Source: Lotus japonicus (taxonomy: Eukaryota; Streptophyta; Magnoliopsida; Fabales; Fabaceae). From it: 64,000 nt of DNA. Made by a program: the position numbers and the translations under genes. Shown piece after piece: positions 11,501-35,484 of this stretch (position 1 is the first letter of the stretch; each line of letters opens with the position of its first letter). The stretch is from the NCBI RefSeq assembly GCF_012489685.1, contig NC_080044.1:75130732-75194731 (forward strand), read 5' to 3'. The notes below the pieces were generated by a model that saw nothing but the letters and a program-made list of their open reading frames with translations, was not told the DNA's origin and did no database searches.

Positions 11501-14034
11501 ATGACATGATTGTAAAATCCGCCAGGGCTAGTGATCATGGCGGCGACCTTAAAGAAGCGTTTGATCAGTTAAGAACATATCAAATGAAGTTAAACCCTGA
11601 GAAGTGTTCTTTTGGGATCCAGGGAGGAAAATTCTTGGGATTTATGTTAACATCAAGAGGAATAGAAGTAAACCCAGATAAGGGAAGGGCGATCTTGGAA
11701 ATGAAAAGCCCAACAAGTGTAAAGGAGGTTCAGCGTTTGACAGGGCGAATGGCCGCCTTGTCACGTTTCTTGCCAATGGCGGGTGACAAAGCGGCCCCGT
11801 TCTTCACATGTTTAAAAAAGAATTCAAAGTTTCAGTGGACAGAGGAATGCGAACAAGCTTTTACCAAATTGAAAGAAACATTGGCCACATTACCGGTACT
11901 CTCCAAGCCAACACCAGGCGTTCCATTAGTGCTCTATTTGGCGGTTACTGACAAGGCGGTAAGTACGGTTTTGCTCCAGGAAGAAGGAAAAAAGCAGAAA
12001 GTTATATATTTCGTGAGCCATACTTTACAGGGGGCAGAATTGCGGTACCAAAAAATTGAAAAGGCGGCTTTGGCGATTCTGAAAACTGCAAGGCGTCTCA
12101 GACCTTACTTCCAAAGTTTCCAAGTCAAAATTAAAACTGATGTTCCCTTAAGGCAAGTACTTCAGAAGCCTGATTTATCAGGGCGATTGGTTAGCTGGTC
12201 AGTTGAGCTGTCAGAGTATGACTTACAATATGAGCCAAGGGGCCAAGTCACAGTCCAGAGTTTAATTGACTTCGTGGCGGAATTAACACCCACTGAAGGA
12301 GAGAAGACTCAAGGAGAATGGGTCCTGTCTGTGGATGGATCCTCTAATAACACTGGAAGTGGGGCGGGAATAACAATCGAAAGTCCAGATAAAATGATCA
12401 TTGAACAGTCTCTCAAGTTCGAGTTCAAGGCGAGCAATAATCAATCTGAGTACGAGGCTCTGATTGCCGGCTTAAGGTTGGCCATTGAATTGGGAGTCCA
12501 GAAGTTATTTATCAAAGGAGATTCGCAGTTAGTGGTTAAACAAGTGAAAGGTGAGTACCAGGTGAAGGATCCGCAACTGTCCAAATATTTGGAAGTGGTG
12601 CGCAGATTGATGATGGAGGTCAAAGAAATCAAAATAGAACATGTCCCGAGGGGACAAAATGAGAGGGCTGATGTATTGGCGAAGTTGGCAAGCACAGGGA
12701 AATTGGGCAACTACCAGACAGTCATTCAAGAAACCCTGCCTCGCCCGAGCATTGATTTGGTAGAAATAAAGTTGAAAGCTGTAAAGTCAGTCAGTGAGGG
12801 CGAGATATCTTGGATGGAATCGATTAAAACCTTCTTAGAGAACCCACCAAAGGAGGATGATTTGAACACGAGAGCAAAACGAAGGGAAGCCAGTTTTTAC
12901 ACACTGGTGGGTGGAGAGTTGTATCGGCGAGGAATCATGTCTCCTATGCTCAAATGTGTCGATATCAAGGACGCCCTCGGAATAATGGCGGAAGTCCACG
13001 AAGGCGTGTGTTCTAGTCATATTGGCGGGCGATCCTTGGCAGTTAAGGTGATAAGAGCAGGATTCTATTGGCCAACGATGAAGAAGGATTGTTTGGAGTA
13101 TGTTAAGAAATGTGAAAAATGTCAAGTCTTTTCTGACCTACACAAGGCTCCACCAGAAGAATTAACAACCATGATGGCGCCTTGGCCGTTCGCCATGTGG
13201 GGGACCGATATCTTAGGACCATTCCCTGTGGCGAAGGCACAAATGAAGTACATCATCGTGGCGGTTGATTACTTCACTAAGTGGATAGAGGCTGAGGCAG
13301 TAGCAACTATCACGGCCGCTAAGGTCAGGAGCTTCTTGTGGCGAAGGATTATTTGTAGATTTGGGGTTCCCAGGGCATTAGTAATGGACAACGGAACACA
13401 ATTCACAAGTAGTGTTACCCGAGAATTTTGTACAGAAATGGGAATCGAGATGCGATTTGCCTCTGTAGAACATCCACAGACCAATGGGCAGGCTGAATCG
13501 GCTAACAAAGTTATCCTGAAGGGTTTAAAGAAGAAACTGGATGAGGCAAAAGGGCTTTGGGCGGAGGAACTACCAGGCGTTCTTTGGGCATACAACACCA
13601 CGGAGCAGTCAAGCACAAAGGAAACCCCGTATCGTCTAACTTATGGAACTGACGCCATGCTCCCAGTGGAAATTGAAAACCAAAATTGGCGAGTGGCTCG
13701 GTTTAATGAAAATGACAACGGAGAAAACTTAATAGCAAATCTAATTATGCTGCCCGAGGAACAACGAGAGGCCCACATAAGAAATGAGGCGGGAAAAGTG
13801 AAGGTGGCAAGAAAATTCTCAACAAAAGTGGTGCCAAGAAAAATGAGGGTAGGAGACTTAGTGCTCCGAAAAAATACAATGCCCGATAAACACAACAAAC
13901 TCTCACCCAACTGGGGCGGGCCTTACAGGATTATTGGCGATGTTGGAGGAGGAGCTTATAAGTTGGAACAACTAAGCGGTCAAAAGGTTCCACGAACATG
14001 GAACGCCTCTCATCTAAAGCAGTATTTTAGTTAG
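8584..14034 (+). CDS. Gag-Pol polyprotein of Tat-type Gypsy element (1816 aa)
   Basis: One uninterrupted frame. An Arg/Gly-rich N-terminus is followed by a retrotransposon gag domain (about residues 170-290) and a Cys/His knuckle-like segment near 450. The aspartic protease has LDQGSS near 590 (D-Q/S-G core). Reverse transcriptase has RMCTDYTSLN near 870 and the YVDD catalytic box near 970. A first RNase H lies around 1150-1190 and a second, starting SVDGSSNN near 1249, follows. Integrase has an HHCC zinc finger around 1480-1510 and the D, D, E residues in GTDILGP, MDNGTQF and AESANK. The double RNase H marks the Tat lineage. No stop or frameshift is seen, so the protein may be functional. 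The start is the first ATG after the primer site. Confidence 0.95.
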   Translation: METRSYGVGRRDHRRRGGGRHGGRAGGRNNNRPVLDDQEQEASSEGVHSVAPSPASLVNAAPGRPSDLIAKSDPGVRRRSTPPDYVNLEDLKTTAPRRAQEAVTGITPAALQQMLDTLQKVQSQNEQLQAQVEYLTQRQNFKQEQRLEAEDVVEFQPFVPAITRVDIPKHLQTMALDAFSGESDPMEHLRYFNTKMVIGGASDAVKCRLLPSTFKGMAMQWFIRQPPFSIDNFTDLSTKFLTQFSANKTTKATMFDLISIHQQPGEKLKTYMARFSKMAVQLEDENPDVCLASFKNGLRAGDLNRDLTRRPAKDMMDLRARVQEFILIEQDDQKKQEREEGRKQSQSSGVSQDKSKAGKETRIAQTPRVPRPGPYHNSKPGFQNTWHRNSQGPAAATAGQPGASPTPIPLTKLNAPLSTILRAVGQTNVVQYPPPPRRPPANVDTNRWCEYHRALGHTTDNCWNLRREIDRLIKAGHLANFVKDTAAPEVAKITQGDKGKGKEIVEELGDPAGECSSIAGGFGGGAISCKARKRYVAAVHSVQESNEGECWVNHSPIIFTPQDFAHVIPHDNDPIVVTIRVNNYVTKKVFLDQGSSADIIYGDAFDRLGLKESDLKPYRGTLVGFTGDRVSVRGYVEIPTAFGEGEFVKKFQVKYLVLACRANYNVLLGRDTLNKVCAVISTAHLTVKYPACNGKVGILRVDQNAARECYLRSVALYGRKAAKESHRITEIFPQEGFSLDPRDDADDFRPQPLEETKQVQVKDKFLKIGSGLTTEQEDILITLLGDNLDLFAWTINDVPGIDPKVITHKLAIRPGATPVIQPRRRMSEEKNKAVQVETEKLIKARFIREVQYPTWLANVVMVKKANGKWRMCTDYTSLNKVCPKDSYPLPNVDKLVDGASGNELLSLMDAYSGYNQIMMHPSDEESTAFMTNQANYCYKTMPFGLKNAGATYQRLMDKIFSKQVGRNMEVYVDDMIVKSARASDHGGDLKEAFDQLRTYQMKLNPEKCSFGIQGGKFLGFMLTSRGIEVNPDKGRAILEMKSPTSVKEVQRLTGRMAALSRFLPMAGDKAAPFFTCLKKNSKFQWTEECEQAFTKLKETLATLPVLSKPTPGVPLVLYLAVTDKAVSTVLLQEEGKKQKVIYFVSHTLQGAELRYQKIEKAALAILKTARRLRPYFQSFQVKIKTDVPLRQVLQKPDLSGRLVSWSVELSEYDLQYEPRGQVTVQSLIDFVAELTPTEGEKTQGEWVLSVDGSSNNTGSGAGITIESPDKMIIEQSLKFEFKASNNQSEYEALIAGLRLAIELGVQKLFIKGDSQLVVKQVKGEYQVKDPQLSKYLEVVRRLMMEVKEIKIEHVPRGQNERADVLAKLASTGKLGNYQTVIQETLPRPSIDLVEIKLKAVKSVSEGEISWMESIKTFLENPPKEDDLNTRAKRREASFYTLVGGELYRRGIMSPMLKCVDIKDALGIMAEVHEGVCSSHIGGRSLAVKVIRAGFYWPTMKKDCLEYVKKCEKCQVFSDLHKAPPEELTTMMAPWPFAMWGTDILGPFPVAKAQMKYIIVAVDYFTKWIEAEAVATITAAKVRSFLWRRIICRFGVPRALVMDNGTQFTSSVTREFCTEMGIEMRFASVEHPQTNGQAESANKVILKGLKKKLDEAKGLWAEELPGVLWAYNTTEQSSTKETPYRLTYGTDAMLPVEIENQNWRVARFNENDNGENLIANLIMLPEEQREAHIRNEAGKVKVARKFSTKVVPRKMRVGDLVLRKNTMPDKHNKLSPNWGGPYRIIGDVGGGAYKLEQLSGQKVPRTWNASHLKQYFS

Positions 14035-14496
14035 TAGAAACAACAAATGTGAACGAAGTCGCACTCTTTTTCCCTTTCTTTGGAAAGGTTTTTAATGAGG
14101 CGACAATTGTAATGAAGGGACAATTGTTCCCATACGAAAGAAAATTAATGAAAAGATCATTTCAACAGAATCATATATGTTTTATTACGAGTTCATGCAA
14201 TGCAAATCGTATCAAGGTATGCAATACCGCGAGTAAACCTTTCGGAATAAGAAAGTATCGCCTTCAAAAGTTAAAGCCTTGGCAATTCTAGTGGCCACTA
14301 GAAACCAAGCCTCGTCGAAAAATCGGCTAAGGTATATAACAACGAAAGTTGGGAACAACTAAAAACAACGAATGAACTTAAGATGATATCCATTTAAAGT
14401 AGAAAAAAGGGGGCGATGCCCATACATGATTTGGAATGAAAATAAAACAGGGCAATGCCCAAAGAAAAATTTCAACTTCATAAAATAAAAACAAAT
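14035..14496. other. Spacer between gag-pol and the antisense gene
   Basis: No convincing coding sequence. It separates the two convergent genes of the retrotransposon and probably holds their 3' ends. Confidence 0.5.
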
Positions 14497-16631
14497 TCAA
14501 GCCAGGTTCTCGTTGTTGGAGTTGTTGCCCTGGCTTGTCCCAGCTTGAGGATCTTCCTTCCCTTGATCCTCATTCCTGTGCTGCTCATTCCCATCCTCGC
14601 CATCTTCTTCAGGCTCACTCTCATCATTGAATTGGGGAAGGAGATCGAGGCTAATGTCATCATCACCAACTACTTGACCATCCTTGATCTCCTTCAGCCA
14701 CCCAATGCGGGAAAGATCAAAGCCCGGCTCAACTACACTGATCTGCTCTTTGGCCGCCAGAAAGCCTTGAGCATATTGGAGAGAAGCACGCCCTAGGATG
14801 GAAGCATTCAGGCGATCATGTTTCTTCTCCAACTTTTGATATTTGGCTTGAATGGCAGTGTGCTTGTCATTTATGGCTTCTTTAAGAGACTTTGTCTTTT
14901 GAAGAAGCAGGTCCGAAGCAGCCAAGTCTTCAGTTAACTTAGCACACTTCTCCTCAGCAGATTTCAGCTTGTTGTTGGCAGTCTCAGCATCAGTTTTAGC
15001 CTGCTCATAGGCTGTTTTGTAATCAGCTGCCTTCTTCTCAAAACGGTTCTTGGCTGAGATCAACTCTTTTACACACTGAGCCATTCCCGCCACAGTGCTG
15101 GCGGCAGAAAGCGCGTGATGGATCGCCATGGAAGCAATGTTGGGGGGACCCTGACTGGAAATGTCCTTGTGAATCCGGTTGTCAAAAGTACGGGTCATGA
15201 ATTCCAGCCCATTGAAGTGAGGATCCGACAAGCTCAGCAAGGGGGGAGGAGCTTCGCCACCAATGGCTGAACTAGGGCCAGCCTGGCCAAATGGAGTTGA
15301 TGGGCGGTTGATCAGCGTGCTTGAATCTTGTTGAGGGGGCGGGACATTGTCATGTCCCTTCTTTTTCTCAGATGGACGGCTTTTTGAATCAAGAGTCGAT
15401 TGGTGGAGAGGCTTACCACCAGCAGCACCTGAAGTTTTTTGACGTTTAGGGTCCCTGACGTTGTCAGAACCCGAGGTACCCTCATTTTTCTTCTTCTGCT
15501 CAGTTTCGGCGGCCCTCTTTTTCGCCGCCGCAGCAGACTGGGCGAGGTACTCCTTCATCTTGAGTGGGTTCGCGTCAACCTTGCCTTTTCCCATCGTAGC
15601 TGTACGGAAAACATCAATTAGACGAGATACATGAACAAAAAGAAAAAGAAGTTACGTACAAAGATTATAAACTTACTAAAAAATTGATTTAAAGTGCCGG
15701 ACTTCGACGCCTCAATCAAGTCGTGACCGGAAATTACTGGTAGTGTGCGGAGGTAATCGGCGACGCCTTGTTCAGATTCATCCAAGGCGTCGTATGAAAC
15801 AGATATTTTTCGGCGAGGGTTCTTTGTCCAGTAAAAAGGGAAGAGGGGGTTATTGTCAGAATCTCGGAACAAGTTCTTTATTTCGGGCGACTCCACAACT
15901 TTAAAGTATTTCTTCTGCCATACTTTGTAATGGCTTTTAAGGGCGGTAAACCGACTCATGTTCTTACGGGCTAATAGTGGAACCCATTTCACAGAAGTAG
16001 GTTTAGTGGTGACTGATTTATAGAAAAGGAAGAACAAGGGATAGGTTGGAGTGAAACTCAAGTGTTCACAAAGAATTTCAAAGCAGCGGAGGAAACCCCA
16101 GGCGTTGGGCTGGAGTTGGCAAGGCGCCACATTCAGAAAAGAAAGAACGTGACATATAAACGGCGAGAAAGGAAGTTTAATGTTTAAATCTAAGAAGAAA
16201 TAGCCATAAACAAAGAAAAAATCGGGCGATCCATCGTCTGGTTCTTTACGCAACAGAACACAGTCATCTTCGCCACATGGGAGGACATTCAACAGATGAT
16301 CTTCATTATTCGAGGTGGCGGGATCTATCTTCGTGAACCCTTGAGCAGAAATTCGAAGCGAACTAATGCTCCCAACGCTGCTCCAGATAGAATGCAACAG
16401 ACATTTATCTTCAACTAAATGCACGTCAGAGCGCCATTCAGGTGAAGACAAATCTCCATTAGAGGAGAGAATTGAGTCTACAGAGCCGGCGGGACCGGAA
16501 TCATCATGGGTAGAAGGCGAGGAATGAATTTCAATTATAGAGGGGGCGACAACTTCCTCCTCCGTGGAGGGTGAAGAAAGTTCTAGGGAAGAAAGGCTAG
16601 CGTTTGGTAAAGACATGTGAGGCAGTTTCAT
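14497..16631 (-). CDS. Antisense additional gene of the Tat element (2 exons)
   Basis: Exon 1 is 16631-15677 and exon 2 is 15599-14497. The 77-bp intron (15676-15600) has GTAAGT and GTACAG borders and the frame is kept across it, giving about 685 aa. Exon 1 has an acidic/Ser-rich start, then a region with PFSPFICHVLSFLNVAPCQL that resembles the 'putative gypsy type transposon' family (Pfam Transposase_28) found in plant Tat antisense genes. Exon 2 is Lys/Ala-rich, then a long heptad-rich coiled coil and an acidic C-terminus. The function is unknown. A second possible start is the Met six codons downstream. Its own TATA-like box lies about 310 bp upstream. Confidence 0.8.
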
Positions 16632-16935
16632 AAAAAGAAGATGAACAGAGTTAAAAGTAAAAAGAAGATGAACAGAGTTAAAAGAAGAAAGAAGATGAAC
16701 AGAGTCAGAGAAAAAAGAAGTAAACGAAGAGTCTCAAGAAAGAGAAAAACTAACCAGAGGGAGAACCGTGAATTTGAGAAAGGAGAACGTCGGCGATAGG
16801 GGAGCACCGCGCAATGACGACGGCCGGAAGAAGAAAAGGTTCACCGGAGTTCAAAGAAGAGGATGAAAGCTGCGGTGAAAAGGGTTTTCAGAGCAAAAGT
16901 TTTAAGAAAGTGAAAAATGAAAAGTGAAAAGGGGA

Positions 16936-16942
16936 TTTTATA
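16936..16942 (-). promoter_or_regulatory. Candidate TATA box for the antisense gene
   Basis: The minus strand reads CTCTATAAAATCCCC about 310 bp upstream of the antisense ATG. The intervening leader is purine-rich on the plus strand. This is consistent with an internal antisense promoter independent of the LTR. Confidence 0.5.
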
Positions 16943-17288
16943 GAGAGAAAGGAAGAGAGAGAATGAGTGGGGGAAGATCGTGGGATCGTGGGATTTGAAA
17001 TTCGAAAAGTTAGGAAGCGAAAAGACATTACTCCTCGAGACGCGCAACTGAAGATTGCATTTATAACAAATGATGACGAAATCCCGGAAAATAAGGATAC
17101 GTGCGTCAGTTGAAAAGACGTGGTTGACGGTTATGATTAATGGCGACATATCTTTGAAACGGCAACAAAGGTGGCGAAGCGTGAAAATGGCGATGTAACA
17201 ACGAAGGTAAAATGGCGATGAACGAATAAACAATAGAGGCGAACTACTAGGTAACATGATGAAGACATTTCAACTCTACTCGAGTCTC

Positions 17289-17302
17289 ATGTCTTGGGGG
17301 CA
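17289..17302 (+). other. Polypurine tract of the Tat-type element
   Basis: TGTCTTGGGGGCATG lies directly before the 3' LTR start at 17305. A G-run here is the usual plus-strand primer site of Tat elements, though it is short and interrupted. Confidence 0.6.
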
Positions 17303-17304
17303 TG

Positions 17305-17682
17305 TGGACTGGGCGGGACATAAAGAAGATTATGTCCCGCCCAAAATGAACAAATAACCATTGAAGATAGCCATGGCGGGAAAGGCGACACGACGAGCTT
17401 CATTGCCCCCCCTTAGATGATGGACCCACAAGCCAGCTGGAAGATTCCTTTGGATTTGTCTTATATGTACGGGGATTTGGGCCCTGATTGTCAGGCCCAA
17501 ATATAGGAAAGATCCATATCATGACCACCCCCTCTATAAAAGGGGAGGTCATCCACTTGTACGAAACCAACTTTTTCAGCATTAATGAGAATATTCCTTT
17601 TATGGTAGTTTTGCTATTTTAGTGCTCTGCTAGGGTTTACTTTTTGTCTTTCTCTTACATAAGCTTGCCCTAGTACAGAACA
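17305..17682 (+). repeat. 3' LTR of the Tat-type element
   Basis: No difference from the 5' LTR was seen by eye. Its TATA box (17535-17541) points toward the 3' end of SEC6, so a transcript started here would be antisense to that gene. Confidence 0.95.
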
Positions 17683-17958
17683 ATAACTCTCTTGGGTATT
17701 AGTAGTAGCTATTAGCTCACAGTATTGTTGGCCTAGAAAAATGTAAATCTTGAAAATGTCAATGGCGCTTTTTCTTTTGTGTAGTAAAACAGAACGATAG
17801 CAGAAATAAATTGATAAATGAACTAATGAAGTAACAACTGCTATAAATGAAATTTTACAAAACTCATCTATTGACAGCATAACTAGCGATTTATGCACAA
17901 GAAACAAATAATTTAAAAAGCAAACCAAACTGTATAAATAAGTGAATAGAATCACATT
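17683..17958 (-). other. SEC6 3' flank / 3'UTR, bounded by the retrotransposon
   Basis: Only 276 bp separate the SEC6 stop from the 3' LTR. The 3'UTR and poly(A) signals must lie here or run into the retrotransposon. A clear AATAAA on the minus strand was not identified. Confidence 0.5.
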
Positions 17959-31151
<13,193 letters not shown>

Positions 31152-32875
31152 CTTGTTCGCGTTCGCTACAACAAGGCGGAGAAATCCAGAGCCAGAAACA
31201 AGGTTGAAATTCTGTGAACTCGCAACGCAAATCAAATCAAATCAAAACGCGAAGATAGAAGAGTCAGAGATCTCGCGGGAGGAAAACGTCGTCGTCAGGG
31301 TGGAAGTCTTTTCTGCAACTAGTGTTTCCGGACGAGGACTGTGGACCCCAATCTTTTCATTTTTATTACATGCTTGTTTAATTGTTTTAGGAAGAATAGA
31401 AATGTATGTATGTTTAGGAAGTATAATCACATTACTTTCAAAAAAACAGGATGTATAATCAGATTTCTTGATGTATTAACTTGATAATGTAAATTTCACA
31501 AAAAAATAGATAATGTTAGATAATTTTTGAAATTTTTATTTAGTTAAAAATAAAAACGTCATCTGATTTGTCATTGTGACCAAGTAGGAAGGGTGAGTCA
31601 TCACTCTGGGTCACATAAGTAAAAATTAATGGTATAGACTAAAACAAATAACAATATATATTTCTAAATATTAAAAACTAAATATTTTTTCACTGACTAA
31701 ACAAACATTTACAATAGTTTATAGGACAAAAACATATTTAAGCCATAAATACAATTAATCTAAATTTATTTTTTTCATTAGGAGATATTCTAATAGTGCT
31801 TCGGATTTTCTACTTATTAAGGTTTTTGAGTTTGTTCCTACTGGATCTAGGGATCCTAGATCTAGGGTTAGTGTAGTCATTGCTTCGCTAAAAAAAAAAA
31901 AATCTCCTTATTATGAATAGGGTATTGTCTTTTATAGCGGGACAATGACTCTAACTTTTAGTCTATTACATAATGGGTATTACATTAGCTTAATGGGTCA
32001 TAAGTCAAGTTCGACCTAGACCTTAACAACTCACCCCAATCCTTAACTAGGAGCTGCCAAGCGACCTAAAGTCCCTCCAAGCAAGGGGCATGGTGCCAGC
32101 CTTAGGACGCGACGTCCTGACAAGTCCACATATCCGCAAGACGTCGAGCCCAAAGTATGAGAGCGAAGTGCATCTTTACTCAAACTCACTAAGCCCGCTT
32201 TCCATTGCTGCAGCTGCGATCTCGACGTCTTGCCTCAGGTCCTCGAGGAGGGCCCGCCTAGCGAGCCTTAAGACCCCCAAACAAGGTGCGTGACGCCTGC
32301 TTTTGGACACAACGTCCTAACCTGTTCAAAGTCTTACTTCATGTATGGATTGAGGATTGTCCCACAACTTGCTAGTTTTGTTATGTAATGATGCACTTTC
32401 TTTCAATTCATCTTAACGAAGTGATTTTTAATCCAAAACTCAAGTTTAAAATGTTATGTTTGATCATTTTTTCACTTTAATATAACTTGGGTTGTTGACT
32501 GAAGTTTATATAATTTGGGAAAAACTAGGCTTCAATTACAAAAAATCAAGTTAGTATAATTTTACAACATTACCCTTTTTATCTTTCACATTTATATTAT
32601 ATTTAAAATAATCTCACAGCCGATAATCATTAGACTAATCTCTCAGCTCACAATTATGCGTTAAGCGATAGGGACTGACCACTAAGTTTTTTCATTTACG
32701 AGTATCAAAAATCAAACACCAACCACTTACTTAGGGACGAAGGGTTAAAACCTGAGCGGCGACCCACTTAGATATCAATAACATTTATCTTAATATATTT
32801 GATCTGATCTAGAGTAGGAAGATATACATATCTATATATACAGTTGTACACAGACAAAAGAAAGGAGAATCCTAG
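31152..32875. other. Intergenic region between SEC6 and DNAJ20-like genes
   Basis: It holds the SEC6 5'UTR and promoter (near 31152-31350), AT-rich filler, and a GC-rich island with a repeat pair at 32055-32320. I see no gene. Short frames across the GC-rich part resemble nothing I know. Confidence 0.55.
32055..32320. repeat. GC-rich diverged direct repeat pair with a central inverted repeat
   Basis: Unit 1 (32055-32120, GCCAAGCGACCTAAAGTCCC...) and unit 2 (32256-32320, GCCTAGCGAGCCTTAAGACC...) align along their length with moderate divergence. Between them a perfect 12-bp inverted repeat, CAAGACGTCGAG (32137-32148) and CTCGACGTCTTG (32221-32232), faces inward. The composition contrasts with the AT-rich surroundings. 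The element class is not recognised. Confidence 0.55.
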
Positions 32876-35411
32876 TCATAATTCATTAGATGATGACGAT
32901 TCAGCCCTCTGCTGGCGCATTCGGGCGGCCCATGACATGTTCCCCACTCCATCTTCCTTGCTCTTACTTCTTTTCTTCAACTCAGACAGTTGAGACTGCC
33001 AACGACTTTTCCATTCACTCTTTTGTTCAACAACCTGATTCAAAATCAATAGTTCAGTGCTTGCTACAGTCAATTCTTAAACCAGAATCAAAATCTAAAG
33101 AGAAGCTTTATCTACAACTACAATCACCTACCACCCCACCTAGGTTCTAGAAGCCTAACTATACAAGAAAATAAGAAAAGTTAGTTAAAAAAAGAAAACC
33201 TCTATGAGAATAATAGTCAATGATAATCTAGATAACTGAAAAGGAAATACAATAAATTAAAAGGTCCCTATCTCCTTAGAAGGCACGATTCATGAATCAC
33301 CTAGATTAACCAAAAAACCAGAAAGTATAAAGAAAGAACTAAGAGCTGGAAGATCACTATCAATCTCATGAGAATTGTCATCATCATTGTTGTTATTATT
33401 TATATCCATTGACGTAACGTTATTAACTAGTATAGAATTTTGATGGGCTGAAGAGCCAACTAACCATTTATTAGTAACACATGTATCAGTGTGTCACAAC
33501 TGTTTAGTCAGCTGGGATTGAAATTGACATTCCAAATGGAAAAAGAAAAAAATAGAGAGGACAAAAGCCAGAATAGAAACCGTGAAAAGATCAATTCATA
33601 TCAGGAAAGGTCACAAGGATCTACCACATTCCTCATAATTCATTAAAATATAATTGATTATGGGGACAGATGTTAAGAAACCATTCTGATTCTGAAGGCA
33701 AAACCAATTCCGAGGAGAAGATTCCGTGAGTAGTTTTTAGGTTTTGAAATTTATTTTGATGAAAGAGAAGCTAATCCAAACATGTCAGAAGTCAAATTTG
33801 CAATTATAATATACATAGTAGTAGTGTGTTTGAATCATATTCTATTTCCTCATAATTAACTCTACTCACTCAGAAGCTACTCAAGCTTCTCCTTAGAATT
33901 GATTTTAGTTTCAGTTCAATTTTATAATATAAGCTCACAGCAGGAAGAATCTGTCATACCATCATGAGAAATAAATGCCAACAGAAACAGGATGGCTACT
34001 AGAAATGTAAATTGTTGAACAAGAGAAAGAGAGATGGTACAGGACTACAGGAGTTATGTATCAGATTCAACTACAAAGTAGTTACACCTAACTGAGATTC
34101 TGTGAAGTCCATCTATAACTCACCTACTCAACTAAAAAAAAAATCATACTGAAATTTATGACAAAAAGCATAAGTAGGTTTTAAATTGTGACCTGCAACC
34201 GCAATTGAGACTGAATATTGGCCTCACATAACCACAATTTTCAGGTAAATTTAGTGATCACAATGCAACTGCAATTTAAAACCATGATAAGGACACATCT
34301 TTATAATTATATGACAAAAACATGCTCTGTCATGCACACTGAATGCAGAATTTCCATAGAACCTTTTACCACATGTCTAGATTACCCTACTTTGCACTCA
34401 AGTAACTTATTCTCAGCCAAATTCCCTTCCTTGAACATGTTGATTAGTCATAAATTCATGAGCTTTTCAGAAGAGAAAAAACTAGTCCAAACACTTCCAT
34501 TGTTAAACTTGCTTCACATACCATAGTATGCTGATGAATTTGAAAGACTTCCCATACCTAAAGCTTCTTAAACAAAACAGAAATCTATAACTAAAGACTA
34601 AGAGAAACAAAACTCCTAAATAGTAACTATCGATGGCAGAGTAGCATCCAAATTTCAGAACCTTGACAGACTCATCCAATCCTCCAAGATGAAAACAATG
34701 AAATTAACAACAAGAACATGAATGAAACTCAAACAATCAACAAGCAAACCACCCATAATTTCCCAACAACCAAAAAAAATCAAGCTATGCAAATCAAGAA
34801 CATAACAAGCACAAACACAAAAGTTGAAAACAAATCAAGCATACCCAGATGAAAAAAATCAAACCCAACAACATAAAAATGCAAAAAACCAAAAGCTAGA
34901 AACAAATCAAACACACCCAGCTAACAAAAACTCAATTTTACAACCCATCCAAAAAAAGAATGAAAAAAAAAACCTGATCACGTTGATGGTAGCGTCTCCG
35001 AGCGTTGAAGGCGAACTGAATGCCTTTAGCCATGTCTCGATCATACATAGCTCTGGTGTTGGGATCAGACAACGTCTCGTAAGCCTCCTGCACCTGAATG
35101 AACCTCTTCGTGTACTCCTCGACCCGACCCGGCGGCGAAACATCCGGGTGGTACTTCCGGGCTAGCTGCTTGTACGCTTGCTTGATATCGACCAACGAAC
35201 CGGATTCGGGTATGCCCAGAAGCTCGTAGAAGCTCAATTCCTCCGATACAGCAACGACGCCGCTGTCCAGAGTCGCCTTCAGCTTCGGAAACCCTGACCC
35301 GAACCCGAATGATACTCGGGTTACGGGCCTTAGTGACGGCGGAGTCACGGTGGGGATGAAGAAGCAGCGGTGGTCGCTTCCTCCGGGGATGGTTAAGCCA
35401 TAACACCGCAT
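32876..35411 (-). CDS. Chloroplast J-domain protein, DnaJ20-like (2 exons)
   Basis: Exon 1 is 35411-34974 (146 codons) and exon 2 is 33034-32876 (52 codons plus stop). They join in phase 0 across a 1.94-kb intron (GATCAG|GTTTTT ... AATCAG|GTTGTT), giving 198 aa, close to Arabidopsis DNAJ20 (about 197). The N-terminal 50 or so residues are Ser/Thr/Arg-rich with few acidic residues, like a chloroplast transit peptide. The J domain spans about residues 60-130 with the HPD motif at 88-90 (RKYHPDVSP). The end, MSWAARMRQQ, resembles the DNAJ20 C-terminus. DNAJ20-type proteins deliver clients such as unfolded deoxyxylulose 5-phosphate synthase to plastid Hsp70; that role is by family. Confidence 0.9.
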
Positions 35412-35475
35412 TTCTGTGTCTATTCTCTCTATGTTGTGTTTTTGTGATTTGATTTGCAGTGTCTCAATTTTTAAG

Positions 35476-35484
35476 ATTTATATA
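35476..35484 (-). promoter_or_regulatory. Candidate TATA box of the DnaJ20-like gene
   Basis: The minus strand reads TATATAAAT about 65-73 bp upstream of the ATG at 35411. The leader would be short, so another start further upstream is possible. Confidence 0.45.

Larger units (their letters stand above)
8146..17682 (+). mobile_element. Complete Tat-lineage Ty3/Gypsy LTR retrotransposon
   Basis: A 9,537-bp element flanked by the 5-bp duplication ATAAC (8141-8145 and 17683-17687). The two 378-bp LTRs (8146-8523, 17305-17682) look identical, which implies a very recent insertion. Order: LTR, primer site, one gag-pol frame, spliced antisense gene, polypurine tract, LTR. The domain order with two RNase H domains and an antisense additional gene is that of plant Tat elements (Grande, Ogre and RIRE2 relatives). 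It lies in the spacer just 3' of SEC6 in opposite orientation. Confidence 0.95.

Noticed and set aside
32090..32293. Open frame in the GC-rich island
   Set aside because: It spans the repeat pair, has no recognisable domain, and is kept open by the low frequency of A/T-rich stops in GC-rich DNA.
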